Assembly (NCBI GenBank): GCA_902537665.1
Contig: CACBCE010000008.1
Coordinates: 1-61,856 of the forward strand
Direction of reading: 5' to 3'
Length of the DNA: 61,856 nt
Source: an uncultured Pelagibacteraceae bacterium
Lineage (GTDB): Bacteria > Pseudomonadota > Alphaproteobacteria > Pelagibacterales > Pelagibacteraceae
Shown here: piece after piece, positions 15,458 to 22,927 of the stretch
Layout of the letters: every line of letters begins with the position of its first letter
How positions within the stretch are numbered: position 1 is the stretch's first letter
Translations under genes and position numbers: made by a program
Notes under the pieces: generated by a model
The model's database searches: none
The model's input: only the letters and a program-made list of their open reading frames with translations
Told to the model about the DNA's origin: nothing

Positions 15458-16252
15458 ATGTTAATTAATAATCCATTTTCAATTTTATCAGAAACTATTT
15501 CACCGTTTGCAATGCAATCTTTTATTATTGCAATGGTTTTGTTGATTGCAGTTGGAACTATTATTCAAATGATACATCATAAAAATTTGACTTATTTTTT
15601 TAATAACGCAAAAAAAGCAAAACTATCAGCGACGAAAGAACTAGGTGTTGGAGAAAAAGTTTCCGTGATTGCTAAAACAACAGTCGTTGATATTGGTACT
15701 ACCTCTGAATTAGGTTTTGGTAAAAGAAGATTAGCCCATGTTCTAGGAATGTACGGAACAATTTTATTTTGGGTGTCTTCAGCTGTTTTAGTTTTTTGTT
15801 ACACAGGTGCTGATAAACCAAGTTCTCAAACTTGGTCATTAATTTGGCATGCAGGAGCAATATTAACTTGCTTGGGTGGGTATTGGTTTTGGTTTTTTTT
15901 AAGAGTTGATGTTTCAGCAGAAGCTCATCCTTGGTATAGAATCATTAAGGCTGATTTATTTGTTTTAGCTTTACTTGCATGTTCAACTTTTGGGTTAGCA
16001 TGGTCTTACACTCAATTTAACGAACAAACGGGATTATCATATTTATTTTTGACTTTATTTGTTTCATCTAATTTAATTTTATTTGGTGGTGTTTATTGGT
16101 CTAAATTTGCCCATATGTTCTACAAACCTGGAGCAGCAATACAAAAAAATCTAGCTGAAGCTGATGGTTCAAGAGACAATCTTCCCCCACCAGCAGATGC
16201 CCCTGAGCAATTTGGCTTAGGTATAAAAAGAGAAGAGCCAAAACACTATTAA
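15458..16252 (+). CDS. aprM: AprM, membrane protein associated with APS reductase
   Basis: A 264-residue membrane protein with five or so helices and several His residues inside helices (RLAHVLGMYG, LIWHAGAIL, KFAHMFY), consistent with b-type haem or quinone contact. It is encoded directly before aprB and aprA, as in SAR11 genomes where AprM was named as the probable membrane anchor and electron conduit of the dissimilatory adenylylsulfate reductase. In the oxidative direction it would move electrons from Apr to the quinone pool. No QmoABC genes are in the window, so AprM may replace that complex. The N-terminus lies in a non-cleaved hydrophobic segment. A dyad covers its predicted promoter. 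Confidence 0.8.
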   Translation: MLINNPFSILSETISPFAMQSFIIAMVLLIAVGTIIQMIHHKNLTYFFNNAKKAKLSATKELGVGEKVSVIAKTTVVDIGTTSELGFGKRRLAHVLGMYGTILFWVSSAVLVFCYTGADKPSSQTWSLIWHAGAILTCLGGYWFWFFLRVDVSAEAHPWYRIIKADLFVLALLACSTFGLAWSYTQFNEQTGLSYLFLTLFVSSNLILFGGVYWSKFAHMFYKPGAAIQKNLAEADGSRDNLPPPADAPEQFGLGIKREEPKHY

Positions 16253-16283
16253 TATGTTATTAAAAAAAGGAGAAAAATAAATT

Positions 16284-16754
16284 ATGTCAACTTTTGTATA
16301 CATGACAAGATGTGATGGTTGTGGACATTGTGTAGATATATGTCCTTCAGACATCATGCACATAGATGAAAATATTCGAAGAGCAAAAAACATTGAACCA
16401 AATTTTTGTTGGGAATGTTACTCATGCGTAAAAGCATGTCCTAATCATGCAATTGACGTAAGAGGCTATGCTGATTTTGCTCCTATGGGTCACAGTGTGA
16501 GAGTTAGAAGAGAAGAAGAAAAAGGTACTATCTCTTGGAAAATCAAATTTAGAAATGGGACAGAAAAAAATTTCGTATCCCCAATAACAACAAAACCTTG
16601 GGGTAAATTTATTCCTAAACTTGCTGAAGGTGATACTCCTAACCAAGGAGAAATTAATTCACAAAGATTATATAGTGAACCAGAGGGTTTAAATACTAAT
16701 AAAGAATTACCATCAGTTCCAAAAGAATCTTTTAAAAAAGGTGTTTATTATTAA
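16284..16754 (+). CDS. aprB: Adenylylsulfate reductase beta subunit
   Basis: A 156-residue iron-sulfur protein with two [4Fe-4S] motifs: Cys10, 13, 16 and 20 (CDGCGHCVDIC) and Cys42, 45, 48 and 52 (CWECYSCVKAC). The length, the beta-sheet middle part and the long C-terminal tail that wraps the alpha subunit are as in AprB. It passes electrons between the FAD of AprA and the membrane partner. A strong ribosome binding site (AAAGGAG) lies 13-19 bases before the ATG. Its stop overlaps the aprA start by one base (TAATG). Confidence 0.95.
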   Translation: MSTFVYMTRCDGCGHCVDICPSDIMHIDENIRRAKNIEPNFCWECYSCVKACPNHAIDVRGYADFAPMGHSVRVRREEEKGTISWKIKFRNGTEKNFVSPITTKPWGKFIPKLAEGDTPNQGEINSQRLYSEPEGLNTNKELPSVPKESFKKGVYY

Positions 16755-18613
16755 TGGCTAAGCACAAAACACATTATGAGGAATGTGATGTATTAGTTGT
16801 TGGTGGTGGAATGGCTGGCACCGGAGCAACATTCGAGGCCAGACATTGGGGAAGAGATTTAAAAATTATTTGTGTTGAAAAAGCAAATATTGATCGAAGT
16901 GGTGCAGTCGCACAAGGTTTATATGCAATCAATTGTTACATGGGTATGCAATGGGACGAAAATCAACCTGAGGACCATGTTAGATATGCCAGAAATGATC
17001 TTATGGGAATGGTTAGAGAAGATTTAGGTTATGATATGGCTCGTCATGTAGACTCAACTGTTCACATGTTTGATGAGTGGGGTCTTCCAATGATGAAAAA
17101 TGAAAAAACCGGAAGATACTTAAGGGAAGGTAAATGGCAAATCATGATACATGGTGAAAGCTATAAACCAATCGTCGCTGAGGCAGCAAAAAAATCTGCA
17201 GATAAAATTTATAATAGAATAATGGTTACTCATTTATTGATGGATGAAGCTCAAGAAAATAGAATTGGTGGAGCTGTTGGATTTAATATGAGAACAGGAG
17301 ATTTTCATGTATTTAGAGCTAAAGCAGTTATCGTTGCTGCAGGTGGTGCGTCGCATATTTTCAAACCAAGAGCGGTTGGAGAAGGTATGGGTAGAACTTG
17401 GTATGCACCATGGAGTAATGGGTCTGCATATGCACTACCTATTGCTGCAGGCGCAAAGATGACTCAAATGGAAAATAGAATTGTATTGTGTAGATTTAAA
17501 GATGGTTATGGACCTGTTGGAGCATATTTTTTACATTTAAAAACATATACACAAAATGCTAATGGCGAAAATTATGAAAAAAAATGGTATGATCAAACTA
17601 AAGAATTAGTTGGTGAATATATAGATCATCATCCAACTCCTACTTGTTTGAGAAACCACGCATTTATACAAGAAGTTGCTGCCGGTGGCGGACCGATCCA
17701 CATGGTTACTAAAGAAGCTTTTCAAGATCCACATTTAGAAACAGTTGGATGGGAAAACTTTTTAGGGATGACAGTTGGACAAGCTGTTGTTTGGGCATCA
17801 CAAAATATTGATCCAAAGTATACAAACCCTGAATTAACAACTTCTGAACCTTACGTTATGGGATCACACGCGACATGTTCAGGAGCATGGGTTAGTGGAC
17901 CTGAAGACCTGTCTCCACCAGAATACTTCTGGGGTTACAACAGAATGTTAACAATCGATGGACTTTTTGGTGCGGGAGATACAGTGGGTGGTAGTGCACA
18001 TAAATTTTCATCAGGATCTTTTACAGAGGGTAGATTAGCAGCAAAAGCAGCAGTAAAATATATTGAAGATAAAAAAGCTGAAGGAATTAATGTAACAGAT
18101 AAACAATGTGATAATTTTAAAAAAGTTGTCTACAAACCATTAGAAACCTACACAGTTGCTCAAAACGAGATAACTGGAGGAACAGTTTCACCAAGTTATA
18201 TTTCTCCAATACAAGGATTACAAAGACTTCAGAAGATTATGGATGAATACGTTGGGGGTATTACCTCAAACTATATGACCAACGGAAATTTATTAAAAAA
18301 GGCTTTAGAACTTTTAGCTTGGTTACAAGAGGATTTAGAGCACGTTGGTGCAGAAGATTATCATCAATTGATGAGGGCTTGGGAGTTGAAACATAGAGCT
18401 TTGACATCACAATGTGTGACTGAGCATACTTTGTTTAGGGAAGAAACTCGTTGGCCAGGTTATTATTATAGAGGAGATCATATGAAATTAGACGATGAAA
18501 ATTGGCATTGTCTGACAGTTTCAAGAAGAGATCCTAAAACTGGAAAATTTACTCTAGAGAAAGTTCCAGTTTATCACATTGTGGATGAAAAAGAGAAAAA
18601 GAAGGCATCATAA
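16754..18613 (+). CDS. aprA: Adenylylsulfate reductase alpha subunit
   Basis: A 619-residue flavoprotein of the fumarate-reductase-like family. FAD binding is shown by VVGGGMAGTGATFEA near the N-terminus and by DGLFGAGDTVGG late in the protein; the AprA-typical segments IHGESYKPIVAEAAK and the long C-terminal cap are present. It interconverts APS (plus electrons) with sulfite and AMP. With sulfite-forming genes close by and no sulfite reductase visible, the oxidative direction (sulfite to APS) is the likelier role here. The sulfate adenylyltransferase that would finish the path is not in the window. It overlaps aprB by one base. Confidence 0.95.
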   Translation: MAKHKTHYEECDVLVVGGGMAGTGATFEARHWGRDLKIICVEKANIDRSGAVAQGLYAINCYMGMQWDENQPEDHVRYARNDLMGMVREDLGYDMARHVDSTVHMFDEWGLPMMKNEKTGRYLREGKWQIMIHGESYKPIVAEAAKKSADKIYNRIMVTHLLMDEAQENRIGGAVGFNMRTGDFHVFRAKAVIVAAGGASHIFKPRAVGEGMGRTWYAPWSNGSAYALPIAAGAKMTQMENRIVLCRFKDGYGPVGAYFLHLKTYTQNANGENYEKKWYDQTKELVGEYIDHHPTPTCLRNHAFIQEVAAGGGPIHMVTKEAFQDPHLETVGWENFLGMTVGQAVVWASQNIDPKYTNPELTTSEPYVMGSHATCSGAWVSGPEDLSPPEYFWGYNRMLTIDGLFGAGDTVGGSAHKFSSGSFTEGRLAAKAAVKYIEDKKAEGINVTDKQCDNFKKVVYKPLETYTVAQNEITGGTVSPSYISPIQGLQRLQKIMDEYVGGITSNYMTNGNLLKKALELLAWLQEDLEHVGAEDYHQLMRAWELKHRALTSQCVTEHTLFREETRWPGYYYRGDHMKLDDENWHCLTVSRRDPKTGKFTLEKVPVYHIVDEKEKKKAS

Positions 18614-18631
18614 TTTATTTTAAGAACATTT

Positions 18632-18982
18632 ATGGATCTTTTATCAAAGTCAGATGAAGAGATTTTTAAGATCGGCAAACCTTTTTGGGAAAATTTAGTG
18701 CGAGCCTCAAATATGAAGGATTATGGAGGTTTTACTAAACATTTTTCAACACAGATGCTATTTGGAGCAAATGAAGTTGAGCTAGGTAAACAATGGGCAA
18801 ACAATAAAATTATCACGAATTTAGAGGAAACTTACAAACCCTTTGGAACTTTAAGACGTGGTGAGCACATAACAGTATTAATCAAACAGACCAACAAAGA
18901 AATACCTGGGGAGTTCCTGGGAAGATTGGTACTTGGGGTTGAGGATGACGAGATTAAAATTTTTGGAGCAACAATTTATTAA
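18632..18982 (+). CDS. Unknown 116-aa protein downstream of aprA
   Basis: A soluble 116-residue protein starting 18 bp after aprA. It has no signal peptide or membrane segment. The N-terminal half is helical (SDEEIFKIGKPFWENLVRAS) and the C-terminal half looks like beta strands (GEHITVLIKQ, FLGRLVLGVEDDEIKIFGATIY). This order and size recall small NTF2-like alpha+beta folds, but that is only a visual impression. No catalytic motif or cysteine pair is seen. Position in the apr unit suggests a role linked to sulfite oxidation. Not recognised as any named family. Confidence 0.6.
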   Translation: MDLLSKSDEEIFKIGKPFWENLVRASNMKDYGGFTKHFSTQMLFGANEVELGKQWANNKIITNLEETYKPFGTLRRGEHITVLIKQTNKEIPGEFLGRLVLGVEDDEIKIFGATIY

Positions 18983-18989
18983 TTATAGT

Positions 18990-19017
18990 TTGACAATTTT
19001 TTTGCTGGGTGTATTCA
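18990..19017 (+). promoter_or_regulatory. Predicted promoter upstream of the 44-aa ORF and tauE
   Basis: TTGACA (18990-18995, consensus) and TATTCA (19012-19017) are separated by 16 bp. The first downstream start codon (19027) lies only 9 bp after the -10, so that ORF would be nearly leaderless, or the promoter serves the TauE gene at 19184. Confidence 0.45.
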
Positions 19018-19026
19018 GAGACTTAG

Positions 19027-19161
19027 ATGCATCTTTCAAATTTAAAAATTCTAAATATCATAGCTAATAAAAAATCAACTTTTATTAAAACTGGAATTTT
19101 TTCAGCTATAGCTGCATGTTGGGGTGTTATCTTAGTTGGAACTTTTATTACTTTTAAATAA
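19027..19161 (+). CDS. 44-aa membrane peptide between apr cluster and tauE
   Basis: ATG 19027 to TAA 19159-19161 encodes 44 residues: a basic N-terminus (MHLSNLKILN then IIANKKSTFIK) and one hydrophobic segment (about residues 23-42, GIFSAIAACWGVILVGTFIT). The positive-inside rule would put the N-terminus in the cytoplasm. No family was recognised. It ends 22 bp before the TauE-type exporter gene on the same strand, so a small accessory subunit is possible, but a chance frame cannot be excluded. Confidence 0.45.
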   Translation: MHLSNLKILNIIANKKSTFIKTGIFSAIAACWGVILVGTFITFK

Positions 19162-19183
19162 GTAATATTTTAAGTTTTTATAT

Positions 19184-20281
19184 TTGATGGATGTTTTTTT
19201 ACCTATAGCCCAAGTCTTTATTAATCCAGTCGAAATACTTTTGCTAAGTGCCATTGTTGGTGTTCTTTCAGGTTTGTTTGGAGTAGGAGGTGGTTTTTTA
19301 ATGACACCTTTTTTAATCTTTATGGGTGTTCCCCCAGCTTATGCGGTAGCAAATGAGGCTAACAATATCTTAGCAACTTCAGTGTCTGGATCTACCACTC
19401 ATTGGTTAAAAAATACTTTAGATTACAAAATGGGATTAATGATCGTCATTGGTGGAACTATTGGAACTGTATTAGGTATTTTTACTTTCACTTATTTTAA
19501 AGATATTGGAAAAATAGATACAGTAATTTCTTTAGCCTATATGTACATTCTTGCAATAATTGGGACACTGATGTTGGTAGAAAGTCTGGGTGAAATTGAT
19601 AAAGCTAAAAAAAATATAGTAGAGAAGAAAAAACTACATGTCCATTATTGGATACATGGACTTCCTTTTAGAATGAGATTTCCTAAATCCAAATTATATG
19701 AAAGTATATTTACACCTATCGTAATTGGATTAATTGTTGGTTTTATTGCGGCTATCATGGGTATCGGTGGTGCATTTATTTTAGTGCCCGCAATGATTTA
19801 CATTATTAAGATGCCAACAAAATTAGTACCTGGAACTTCATTGTTTGTGACCATTTTTGTAAGTGTGATAGTTACATTTCTTCATTCAATTAATTATGGG
19901 TCAATTGATTTAATGTTAGTTTTAATGTTAGTTATAGGATCAATAGTAGGAGTTCAAGTAGGTCAGAAACTTGGAGAGCAGATTGACAGCTCTGGATTAA
20001 AAGCTTTGTTAGCAATTTTATTATTAATAGTCGGGATTGTAATAGCTTACGACACCTTTTTTGCCGAGGAGATTAAGAACGAAGTTCCATCTATAAGTTC
20101 ACCAGATTTAAATTTCTTCTCAAAGTTTATTAAGGAGTTCTCTGAGGATATGCCATTCTTCTATGGATTATTTTCAATCCTATTTGCTGTTATTTTAGGA
20201 ATAGGAGCTGCATTTATTAGAAGATCGATTTCAAAATTTAGAGAAAAATATTTTAAAAAGACAGTTAAACAATCTAAATAA
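19184..20281 (+). CDS. tauE: TauE/SafE family sulfite (anion) exporter
   Basis: A 365-residue membrane protein built of two similar halves, each beginning with a glycine-rich helix: GVLSGLFGVGGGFLMTPFLI and, later, GFIAAIMGIGGAFILVPAMI. That duplicated G-x-G-G-G-F-x-x-P pattern defines the TauE/SafE (DUF81) family. About 8-9 membrane segments and a basic cytoplasmic tail are present. Family members export sulfite or sulfoacetate, or import other anions. Lying between aprMBA and suyABZ-xsc, sulfite export is the natural guess. The last 8 bp overlap the end of the convergent suyZ-like gene. Substrate assignment is inference. Confidence 0.85.
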   Translation: MMDVFLPIAQVFINPVEILLLSAIVGVLSGLFGVGGGFLMTPFLIFMGVPPAYAVANEANNILATSVSGSTTHWLKNTLDYKMGLMIVIGGTIGTVLGIFTFTYFKDIGKIDTVISLAYMYILAIIGTLMLVESLGEIDKAKKNIVEKKKLHVHYWIHGLPFRMRFPKSKLYESIFTPIVIGLIVGFIAAIMGIGGAFILVPAMIYIIKMPTKLVPGTSLFVTIFVSVIVTFLHSINYGSIDLMLVLMLVIGSIVGVQVGQKLGEQIDSSGLKALLAILLLIVGIVIAYDTFFAEEIKNEVPSISSPDLNFFSKFIKEFSEDMPFFYGLFSILFAVILGIGAAFIRRSISKFREKYFKKTVKQSK

Positions 20282-21341
20282 AAAATTTTACATAAATCTC
20301 AATTGTTAAAATACTCACAATTCCTACAGTCAACATTGAGGTAAATCCAACTACAAAAGGTTTATAACCCATATTTCTAATATCTATTAAATTTGTAGAT
20401 AAACCTATAGCCGCCATAGCCATAGTCAAAAAAATTTTAGAAGAAGATTTAATTGAATTTATTAAATCAATCCAATTGTTATTAGTTGAAAAAACTTCAT
20501 CACCTATATTTCTTAAGATTATCATCCCAACAAAACCCAAAACAAAATATGGAAATATACTTAAAATAGAGTAACCCTTTTCTTTTGTTTGACCTCTATT
20601 ATAAAGAAAAGCGAAAAGAGGGATCATAACTATTAAAAAAGTATTTCTTATAAGCTTTGTAACAGTTGCGATATTTAATGTTTCAGGACTATTGAATTGC
20701 TGATCATATATTAATCCTGCTGCAGCTACCTGTGAGGTTTCATGTATTGCAGTACCTAAAAAAAGACCTGTAAATAATGAGTTTCCTTGAAAATAAAAAT
20801 TCGCAAAGTAAGGATATAACAACATCGATAGTATTCCGAATAAAGTAATGTTAGCAATAGCATAAGAGATTTCACTTTTGTTAGCTTTAATCACTGGTGC
20901 AGTTGCCATGATGGCTGTAGTACCACATACTGTGCTACCGATTGATATTAAATAAGCCATTCTTGTAGGTATTTGAAGTTTTTTTATAATGAGCTTTATT
21001 ACAATTAAGACGCTGACAATACAAATCAATATCAATGGAATTGCTATTTTTCCAAATTCTAAAAATTCAAAAGGTTTTAATTGTATTCCTAAACAGATAA
21101 TTCCAAGTTTTAAAATATAGTCTCTACTAAAATCTAATCCTTTTTGAAAACTTTCTCGAATTTTAAAAAAATTTCCAAAAAAAATTCCTAGTAGAATGGC
21201 TATCATTGCTGTAGAGATTGGACTTTTGCTATATCCTAAAAGTTCAATACCAATAATATTATTAAAACCTTGAGAAAGAGAATAAAGAATAAATGCAAGT
21301 ATTATACCTGGTATTAACACCAAGTAATCTTTTAAAAACAT
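20274..21341 (-). CDS. suyZ: Putative sulfate/sulfite exporter (YeiH / SuyZ family)
   Basis: A 355-residue protein with about 10 membrane helices. The family motifs are present: FFGNFF in the first half, LGIICLGIQL, GSTVCGTTAIMATAP and GTAIHETSQVAAAG. This is the UPF0324/YeiH group, also called the putative sulfate exporter family, which includes SuyZ of sulfolactate degraders. It is encoded 13 bp after suyB, so it likely removes sulfur oxyanion formed from sulfolactate. YeiH members in other bacteria have no proven substrate, so the name is from context. Confidence 0.72.
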   Translation of the reverse strand: MFLKDYLVLIPGIILAFILYSLSQGFNNIIGIELLGYSKSPISTAMIAILLGIFFGNFFKIRESFQKGLDFSRDYILKLGIICLGIQLKPFEFLEFGKIAIPLILICIVSVLIVIKLIIKKLQIPTRMAYLISIGSTVCGTTAIMATAPVIKANKSEISYAIANITLFGILSMLLYPYFANFYFQGNSLFTGLFLGTAIHETSQVAAAGLIYDQQFNSPETLNIATVTKLIRNTFLIVMIPLFAFLYNRGQTKEKGYSILSIFPYFVLGFVGMIILRNIGDEVFSTNNNWIDLINSIKSSSKIFLTMAMAAIGLSTNLIDIRNMGYKPFVVGFTSMLTVGIVSILTIEIYVKFFI

Positions 21342-21354
21342 TCTTATAAAATGA

Positions 21355-22524
21355 TTATGCGCTTCTATAAAGTTTAGTCATAACAAATTCCTTATGACCC
21401 AAAGCTTCTGCACAAGTTAATCTTCCATTAGCAACTCGAAGAGTTGTCTCAATAAGTTTATCTCCCGCCTCTGATAAATTCATTTCTCTTGAAAGAATTT
21501 TTGATACATCGCAATCAATGTGTTCACCCATACTTTTAACAGTCAATGGATTAGCAGTTAATTTAACGACTGGCTCAATTGGATTTCCAACAATGTTACC
21601 TTGCCCAGTTGGAAACAAATGGATATTAAATCCTGCTGCTGCTTGTAGTGTTACACACTCTGCTGCAGCTGAAGAAGTATCCATAAAGTATAATCCTTTA
21701 CCTTTCTTTGGTTCTTCCGCTGGCTCTAAAACATCTATAAATTTACAATCACCAATTTTTTGAAAATTTCCAAATGCTTTTTCTTCAATAGTTGTCAAGC
21801 CTCCAGCAATGTTTCCAGCAGTTGGTTGACTCTCTGAAAGATCATCAGTTGCTTCTTTTAGAATAAAATCATTATATGCGCTCCAAGTTTTCATAAATTT
21901 ATCTGAAGCTTCTTTTGTAGCACCTCTCGTTGCACAAACTTTTTCAGCTCCAGTTAACTCTGAAGTTTCACCAAAACATAAATGAACACCAAGTGGCTCA
22001 AGTTTATCCATTAAGTTTCCAACTGTAGGATTTGATGCAAGACCTGATGTGGTATCTGATTCTCCACATTTTACTGAAATCCACAAATCACTTATTGGAC
22101 ATTCCTCTCTTTGTTTTTCAGAAGCCCACATAACAAACTCTTGTGCTTTTTTGGATGCTTTCATAACAGTTCCAATATCACCCGTTCGTTCAATGTGAAA
22201 ACCTTCTACAGGCTTTCCAGTCTTTGCTATTCCATCTACAATTCTTTTAGTCCACTTTGGCTCAATACCGATTACAATCACAGCAGCAACATTTGGATTA
22301 CTTCCAGTTCCAATCATTGTTCTAAAATGTAGTTCTAAATCTGCTCCAAACTGCAATCGTCCATATGAATGTGGTAATGCGATAGTTCCTTTTATATTGT
22401 TTGCAACTGCCTCTGCGCAAGCATTTGAAATATCATCTACTGGTAAAATAATTACGTGATTTCTAGTTCCCGCTCTTCCATTTTCTCTTTTGTAACCTAA
22501 AAAACTTTTTGGAATTTCCATCAA
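21355..22524 (-). CDS. suyB: (2R)-Sulfolactate sulfo-lyase beta subunit (UxaA family)
   Basis: A 389-residue protein of the altronate-dehydratase UxaA C-terminal family. It opens [17 protein letters not shown], a hallmark of the family, and has [15 protein letters not shown] and [15 protein letters not shown]. In altronate dehydratase the SAF domain and this part are fused (about 495 residues); here they are two genes, as in SuyAB. The length equals that reported for SuyB-type proteins. SuyAB splits 3-sulfolactate into pyruvate and sulfite, and the next genes (suyZ, xsc, tauE, apr) all concern sulfonate or sulfite. A sugar-acid dehydratase is the main alternative. It starts 1 bp after suyA ends. 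Confidence 0.72.
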   Translation of the reverse strand: MMEIPKSFLGYKRENGRAGTRNHVIILPVDDISNACAEAVANNIKGTIALPHSYGRLQFGADLELHFRTMIGTGSNPNVAAVIVIGIEPKWTKRIVDGIAKTGKPVEGFHIERTGDIGTVMKASKKAQEFVMWASEKQREECPISDLWISVKCGESDTTSGLASNPTVGNLMDKLEPLGVHLCFGETSELTGAEKVCATRGATKEASDKFMKTWSAYNDFILKEATDDLSESQPTAGNIAGGLTTIEEKAFGNFQKIGDCKFIDVLEPAEEPKKGKGLYFMDTSSAAAECVTLQAAAGFNIHLFPTGQGNIVGNPIEPVVKLTANPLTVKSMGEHIDCDVSKILSREMNLSEAGDKLIETTLRVANGRLTCAEALGHKEFVMTKLYRSA

Positions 22525-22525
22525 T

Positions 22526-22810
22526 TTACCACTTTTTTGTTTTTACGTTATGAACATGTACATGTTCACCTTTTTTTATTGATTTAACTACTTTTCCTAT
22601 GTCGTGACCATATTTTAAAATTGTGTCTCCTTCTTTTAAGTCCGTCATAGCAATTTTATGACCCAATGGTATTTCATCCATTGATTGAATATCTGTTGAG
22701 CTATCATCTTCCATAATCCAGCATTTACAGTCTTGTTTTGGTGTTATTTTTTCGATTACTACAACCCCTACATTATCCTTTTTATCGTGAATTATGATGT
22801 CAGTAGCCAT
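22526..22810 (-). CDS. suyA: (2R)-Sulfolactate sulfo-lyase alpha subunit (SAF domain)
   Basis: A 94-residue SAF-domain protein: the ends [15 protein letters not shown] and [42 protein letters not shown]. Split SAF subunits of this size pair with UxaA-type large subunits in SuyAB and in a few other two-part hydro-lyases. It is the first gene of the - strand suyABZ unit and is divergent from xsc across 117 bp. A small two-cysteine insert (CKCWIMEDD) between strands is unusual for the fused UxaA proteins. Confidence 0.72.
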   Translation of the reverse strand: MATDIIIHDKKDNVGVVVIEKITPKQDCKCWIMEDDSSTDIQSMDEIPLGHKIAMTDLKEGDTILKYGHDIGKVVKSIKKGEHVHVHNVKTKKW

Positions 22811-22927
22811 TATATCGTGTCGATTTGTTTGTTTGAATTTTCAAAAATCTTATATATTAATCGCGACAATTAAGAAATAGTTTTGTAAAAAAATTATTAT
22901 TTTTGCTAGATTAGAAAGGTTCTATTA
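22811..22927. promoter_or_regulatory. Divergent regulatory region between suyA and xsc
   Basis: This 117-bp gap must hold promoters for both directions. A TAGATT -10-like element lies in GCTAGATTAG (about 22908-22917) before xsc, and an AT-rich TATATAAG lies on the opposite strand. Around 22858-22874 the sequence TTAATCGCGACAATTAA has TTAAT/ATTAA arms around a CG-rich core, a possible operator between the two genes. No single strong promoter can be fixed by eye. Confidence 0.4.
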
